Origin: Gymnopus androsaceus JB14
Taxonomy: Eukaryota > Basidiomycota > Agaricomycetes > Agaricales > Omphalotaceae
NCBI GenBank assembly: GCA_009733575.1
Contig: ML769762.1
Span: 27,682-60,394 of the forward strand
Direction: 5' to 3'
DNA length: 32,713 nucleotides
The notes below the pieces were generated by a model. It saw nothing but the letters and a program-made list of their open reading frames with translations. It was not told the DNA's origin and did no database searches. Of the stretch, positions 30,002 through 32,713 are shown piece by piece (the stretch's first letter is position 1; every line of letters begins with the position of its first letter). The position numbers were made by a program, and so were the translations under genes.

Positions 30002-30801
30002 TAGAGATGGGCACGAATAGCGAATATTTGCAAATATTCACAGATATTTGGTATTCGTTATTCGTGAATAGAGTAATTTTTTTGATGAATACATTTGTGA
30101 CACAAATGTTTACTCGAGTGGAAATATCTGTTTCAGAACCACAAATATTCGTGGTCATTTAATCGCGAATATTCATGGATACTTGTAGGTAGCTAATATT
30201 TGACTTGGGCATAGAAATAACAACTTAAAATTACTTATAAGTTCACTATTAGTACTCAATATGTATCAATATGTATCAAATTGGCTACAATACATATATA
30301 CAATTTTGGCATGTCTGGGAATTGAACTCAGCTGGTTAGCTATCGTCGGAAGGCCTGACCTTAATCCAGAGTCGGCGCTGACAACCACTTACAACCACTA
30401 AGCCATATGGATTTTGTTACATTTACCTAACCATACATGCATATACCTATCCAAACAATGTTCCAAAACTTATACTAAGTTTATTTATCCATAAATGAAC
30501 TCAAACAGCTAAGTACATAAGTCAATTATAATTTTTTTGAATATAATTTTTTCAGTGAATACTGGCTACCCAAGAAAGGTAACCGGAATTTTTGCCGGCC
30601 AAAATTCCGGTTACTTTTCCGAGTAGCGAGTATATTCGAGTATTTGTCCCGAAATACTTGTATTCGTGTAAATTCGTTACTCGAGTGTTTATAACTTAAG
30701 ATACTCGAGTATTTATTTGAGTATAAATAGTTGATTTTGTAAGTAAGTATTCATGACACGAATGACAAATATACTCAAGTACATATTCGTGCCCACCTCT
30801 A
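30002..30801. mobile_element. hAT-like MITE (800 bp) at a 5' splice site
   Basis: The ends are TAGAGATGGGCACGAATA (left) and, on the reverse strand, TAGAGGTGGGCACGAATA (right). They are flanked by perfect 8-bp duplications GTGAGTTC at 29994-30001 and 30802-30809. The interior is rich in ATTCG/CGAAT repeats near both ends (subterminal repeats), as in many hAT elements, and has no transposase frame. A tRNA-like segment lies in the middle. The duplicated octamer is the 5' splice donor of the host intron. Confidence 0.93.
30318..30405 (-). other. tRNA-like (Pol III A/B box) segment within the MITE
   Basis: On the minus strand TGGCTTAGTGG (30405-30395) matches the tRNA A box, and GTTCAATTCC (30327-30318) the B box in the T-arm context GAGTTCAATTCCCAG. 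The spacing of 67 nt is longer than in most tRNAs, and no clean cloverleaf can be drawn, so it is not called a tRNA. It resembles a tRNA-derived SINE head or a decayed tRNA with an insertion. Confidence 0.4.
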
Positions 30802-30943
30802 GTGAGTTCATTTCTAATTATGCCAATAGAAACCATAGCTGACAACACCTAGGTTGAATGCAAGTTCCCACAGTGGCTCTGATGCTCCTCAATTCCTCAA
30901 TTACCAGGTGGACTCACAGAAGAAGCTCAAATCTGACTGGCGG

Positions 30944-30970
30944 AACTTTCTGGATAGTATCCAGAAAGTT
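30944..30970. other. Perfect palindrome at exon 3/intron 3 border
   Basis: AACTTTCTGGATA, one G, then TATCCAGAAAGTT: 13-bp perfect arms around position 30957. That G is the first base of the only intron 3 donor that keeps the reading frame. The hairpin could hide the splice site in RNA. Confidence 0.8.
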
Positions 30971-31148
30971 TGGATACTTCTCTTGGTTGTATGTGGATTT
31001 TTTAAAATTATTTGTTCCTTCAACTCACCTTTCCAGGTCATCCCAAACCCAAGCCTGAGCCTAAGACCAAGGACATTGTTGAATCTTCCTTGACCAAGGA
31101 TCAGTTATTCTGTGTAAACAACTTAGGCATACCTGTACTGAAGGATGT

Positions 31149-31812
31149 TGTAAAGAACTGAGTACGAGTTCGTTTATCTGAATTACGGATGGAATTCAGA
31201 AGGGTATATTCAGACTAGTTGTCTGAAGGCTTGTCGAAATGAAATAGTTGACGTGTCTAAAAATGGTATAGATAGTTGCGTTGGGCAACTACAATGGTAT
31301 ATTTGGGTATTTAATCGTGATCGATTGGTCAAAGCGTAAGATCGATGGTCAAAGCGTAAGTTTCGTGATGTGATTTAACTGGGAAAGCTTCAGCAAATCG
31401 GGTATTTAAGGTTCTGGGAAAGCGTCAGACGTCCTTCTTCAGTAGTTAACTGGGATAATTAAAGTTCTGGGAAATCTTCAGAGGTCCTTCTTCAGTAGTT
31501 AGCTGGGATAAATTGAGCCAGTTGTATTCTCAAGTGCCTATGACTGATGGATACAAAATATACGACTGGGGTCTAATGTAATTATGTCTGCTTATATAGT
31601 AAATATGTATGACTTGTAATGAGTCAAAAAGTGTAATGTTGAGTGAAAATTAGTTATTATGCAGAACCGTTGTGGAGTCCGGACCCGTTGTAGGTTCCGA
31701 ATCGGATTCCGGGCTGGTTCCAGGTCCATTGTCCAGATGTTTGGCACATATCCGCGAATCGCGTGACGAGCGCTTAGAAGCTCGATCTGGAAATCATGTT
31801 TGGTTCTTGACA
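31149..31812. repeat. Solo or terminal LTR (664 bp) truncating the upstream gene
   Basis: It starts TGTAAAGAACTGAG and ends GGTTCTTGACA, giving TG...CA ends and a 10-bp inverted terminal repeat with one mismatch (TGTAAAGAAC/TGTCAAGAAC). Just to the right, the minus strand reads GGAAGGGGGGGAGTAA (31828-31813), a polypurine tract, so the element would extend rightward in minus orientation. Inside are two tandem repeats, a 20-bp unit (31321-31360) and a 53-bp unit (31411-31516), of the kind that act as LTR enhancers. The right side, however, holds a plus-strand gene, so the rest of the element is lost or the polarity is wrong. Confidence 0.65.
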
Positions 31813-32219
31813 TTACTCCCCCCCTTCCTAAGACCGAGCCCCCGAGGTCCTTGTGACTTTTCGTTATCACTGGAGTGGGGTAACATGAACCTTGTGAATG
31901 ATCGGCTACAGGTCTCTCATCTTTAGGCTTTTATCAACACATTCCCAATGTATTTATTCGCGTAATTTTTTCCCTTGCTTGTATTCCACTCTGTTTCTCG
32001 TCCCGTGTTTTCATGCTTTTTCAGTGTGCGTGTCCAATTCTTTCTGATTTTTTTTTAATCGATTTCCTTCCCGCTGTCTTTTCTGCCCGAATTTTAACAT
32101 TGCTCTGCAAGTTTTTTAGTTGAGTTTAGCATCCGAGAGTGGGGTAGTCGTATGGCCCTCTAGGTGCGTGTTCCTATTATTCTTTTGCTTTCCCCATTTG
32201 TGTCCTACTGACATTTTCC
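31813..32219. other. Intergenic stretch
   Basis: Apart from the polypurine tract next to the LTR (31813-31828) I see no coding region. The sequence is T-rich and leads into the promoter of the next gene. Confidence 0.45.
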
Positions 32220-32227
32220 TATAAATA
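32220..32227 (+). promoter_or_regulatory. TATA box of the gene at 32281
   Basis: TATAAATA lies 53 bp upstream of the ATG at 32281. With transcription starting about 30 bp downstream of the TATA box this leaves a short leader, normal for fungal genes or LTR promoters. Confidence 0.5.
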
Positions 32228-32280
32228 CCGTCAGTGTTCTCGTTAAAAGTATCGGCAAAGCTTGTTCAATCTCGTTCGGG

Positions 32281-32713
32281 ATGTCTGCCTCCTCTCCCAT
32301 TTCGATTTACTCTCGCACTCCTTCCCCCGAGTATATTCCCAGGTCTTTGTCTCCGGTTTTGGAATTGGATGAGCCTTCTGTCCAATCTCCAGATATTACA
32401 AGTCATCGGAATCTTTTTACCAACACGACTCCCGTTTCTAGGTTTGGTAGCCGTGCTTTCGATGGTGACGATAGTGAGGTTGTTACCACGCTCAGTTTTC
32501 TCCCCTCGAGAAACACGAATGCAGTAGTTTCGCTTTTGATATTCTCGATGCCAATTTCGAGCGTTTCTTTAAGTGAGTTCTTGTTAACTTTTTTGATTCT
32601 CTTTTATTGAGTAATTCTTTGTGCAGGGTTCAATCTGACGCAATTATTGCTCAAATTGCTCATGCGCAAGAGATTGAAACGTTGAAAAACCAAATTGAGT
32701 GTTATAAAACGTA
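32281..32713 (+). CDS. 5' part of an intron-containing coiled-coil protein gene
   Basis: It starts at ATG 32281 and is cut by the window end. Exon 1 encodes a Ser/Pro-rich, low-complexity N-terminus (SISIYSRTPSPEYIPRSLSP-like) with an acidic patch (FDGDDSEVV). In the strict frame the sequence after about 32490 looks unnatural, while the neighbouring frame, open from 32478, reads SFAFDILDANFERFF. A frame change of one or two bases near 32485-32500 is therefore likely. An intron at 32573-32626 (GTGAGT...CAG, 54 bp) joins to VQSDAIIAQIAHAQEIETLK, a heptad-like coiled coil. It may be a Gag-like protein or a host gene; the family is not recognised. It could be functional if the apparent frame change is an error or an unseen intron. 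Confidence 0.45.

Larger units (their letters stand above)
29080..31148 (+). pseudogene. Spliced gene of unknown function, broken by insertions
   Basis: The start is ATG at 29080 (a second ATG follows directly). Exon 1 needs two frame changes, near 29195 and at the T run near 29245. It then reads FDQLLRKHKLHLGKVGKEHD to LKMPKQWKT. Intron 1 is 29425-29473 (GTATGT...CAG, 49 bp). Exon 2 has TGA stops near 29486 and 29574, a frame change near 29703, and reads AAYQLALTELWNNADQES and LTAHLKVISNQGEFQEAM. Intron 2 starts at 29994, carries the 800-bp MITE and ends at 30852; without the insertion it is 51 bp and joins AYK to LNASSHSGSDAP in frame. Intron 3 (30957-31036) restores a Lys/Pro-rich frame (HPKPKPEPKTKDIVE). 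The 3' end is cut by the LTR at 31149. The family is not recognised; matching splice frames show it was once a real gene or a repeated gene family member. Confidence 0.7.

Noticed and set aside
30318..30405. A complete tRNA gene
   Set aside because: A and B boxes are present but 67 nt apart, and the acceptor and anticodon stems cannot be paired.

Overview
The window looks like transposon-rich DNA from a filamentous fungus, most likely a basidiomycete. The clues are introns of about 50 bp with GTATGT/GTGAGT donors, Ty3/gypsy Gag proteins with proline/glycine-rich tracts, a tyrosine-recombinase (DIRS/Ngaro-type) retroelement, Ty1/copia and Helitron remnants, and several small terminal-inverted-repeat elements. 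No bacterial-type operon, rRNA, intact tRNA or CRISPR array is seen. The species cannot be named from the sequence alone.

Layout. 487-3956 (+): 5'-truncated Ty1/copia element with pol remnants, polypurine tract and 3' LTR; integrase and reverse transcriptase have lost catalytic residues. 3957-8907: mostly non-coding and AT-rich, with a short coding-like tail, a Helitron-type hairpin, a GC-rich island and two clusters of CTCCAGAG motifs. 8908-9564 (+): Helitron PIF1-like helicase fragment, cut off at the edge of an 84-bp LTR-like sequence (9565-9648). 9649-14843 (-): four related stem-loops, an unrecognised ORF, a broken proline-rich protein and a broken Ty3/gypsy Gag. 14964-15308: hAT-like MITE. 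16042-22455 (-): DIRS/Ngaro-type element (Gag, RT, RNase H, tyrosine recombinase). Its recombinase frame is intact, while its RT is split by a 519-bp hAT-like MITE with a perfect 8-bp target duplication. 22560-25375: AT-rich direct repeats, a TA-flanked MITE and a palindromic minisatellite that holds two adjoining TA-flanked mini-elements. 25433-28063 (-): a second Ty3/gypsy Gag with two stops. 28661-28709: perfect 23-bp-arm hairpin. 29080-31148 (+): spliced gene of unknown function, now broken. An 800-bp hAT MITE sits exactly at its second 5' splice site, and an LTR (31149-31812) cuts off its 3' end. 32281-32713 (+): start of an intron-containing gene with a serine/proline-rich N-terminus and a coiled coil, running off the window.

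The genes do not form a pathway; the window is a record of nested insertions. Almost every in-frame stop I read could come from one C-to-T (or opposite-strand G-to-A) change. A tandem duplication inside one gag differs by about 26 transitions to 4 transversions, which suggests cytosine-methylation or RIP-like decay of all element families. The strongest observations are the MITE that duplicated a 5' splice site, the frame-restoring MITE in the DIRS RT, the covarying stem-loop family, the unassigned ORFs downstream of the gypsy gag, and the tandem TA-flanked foldback elements in the minisatellite.
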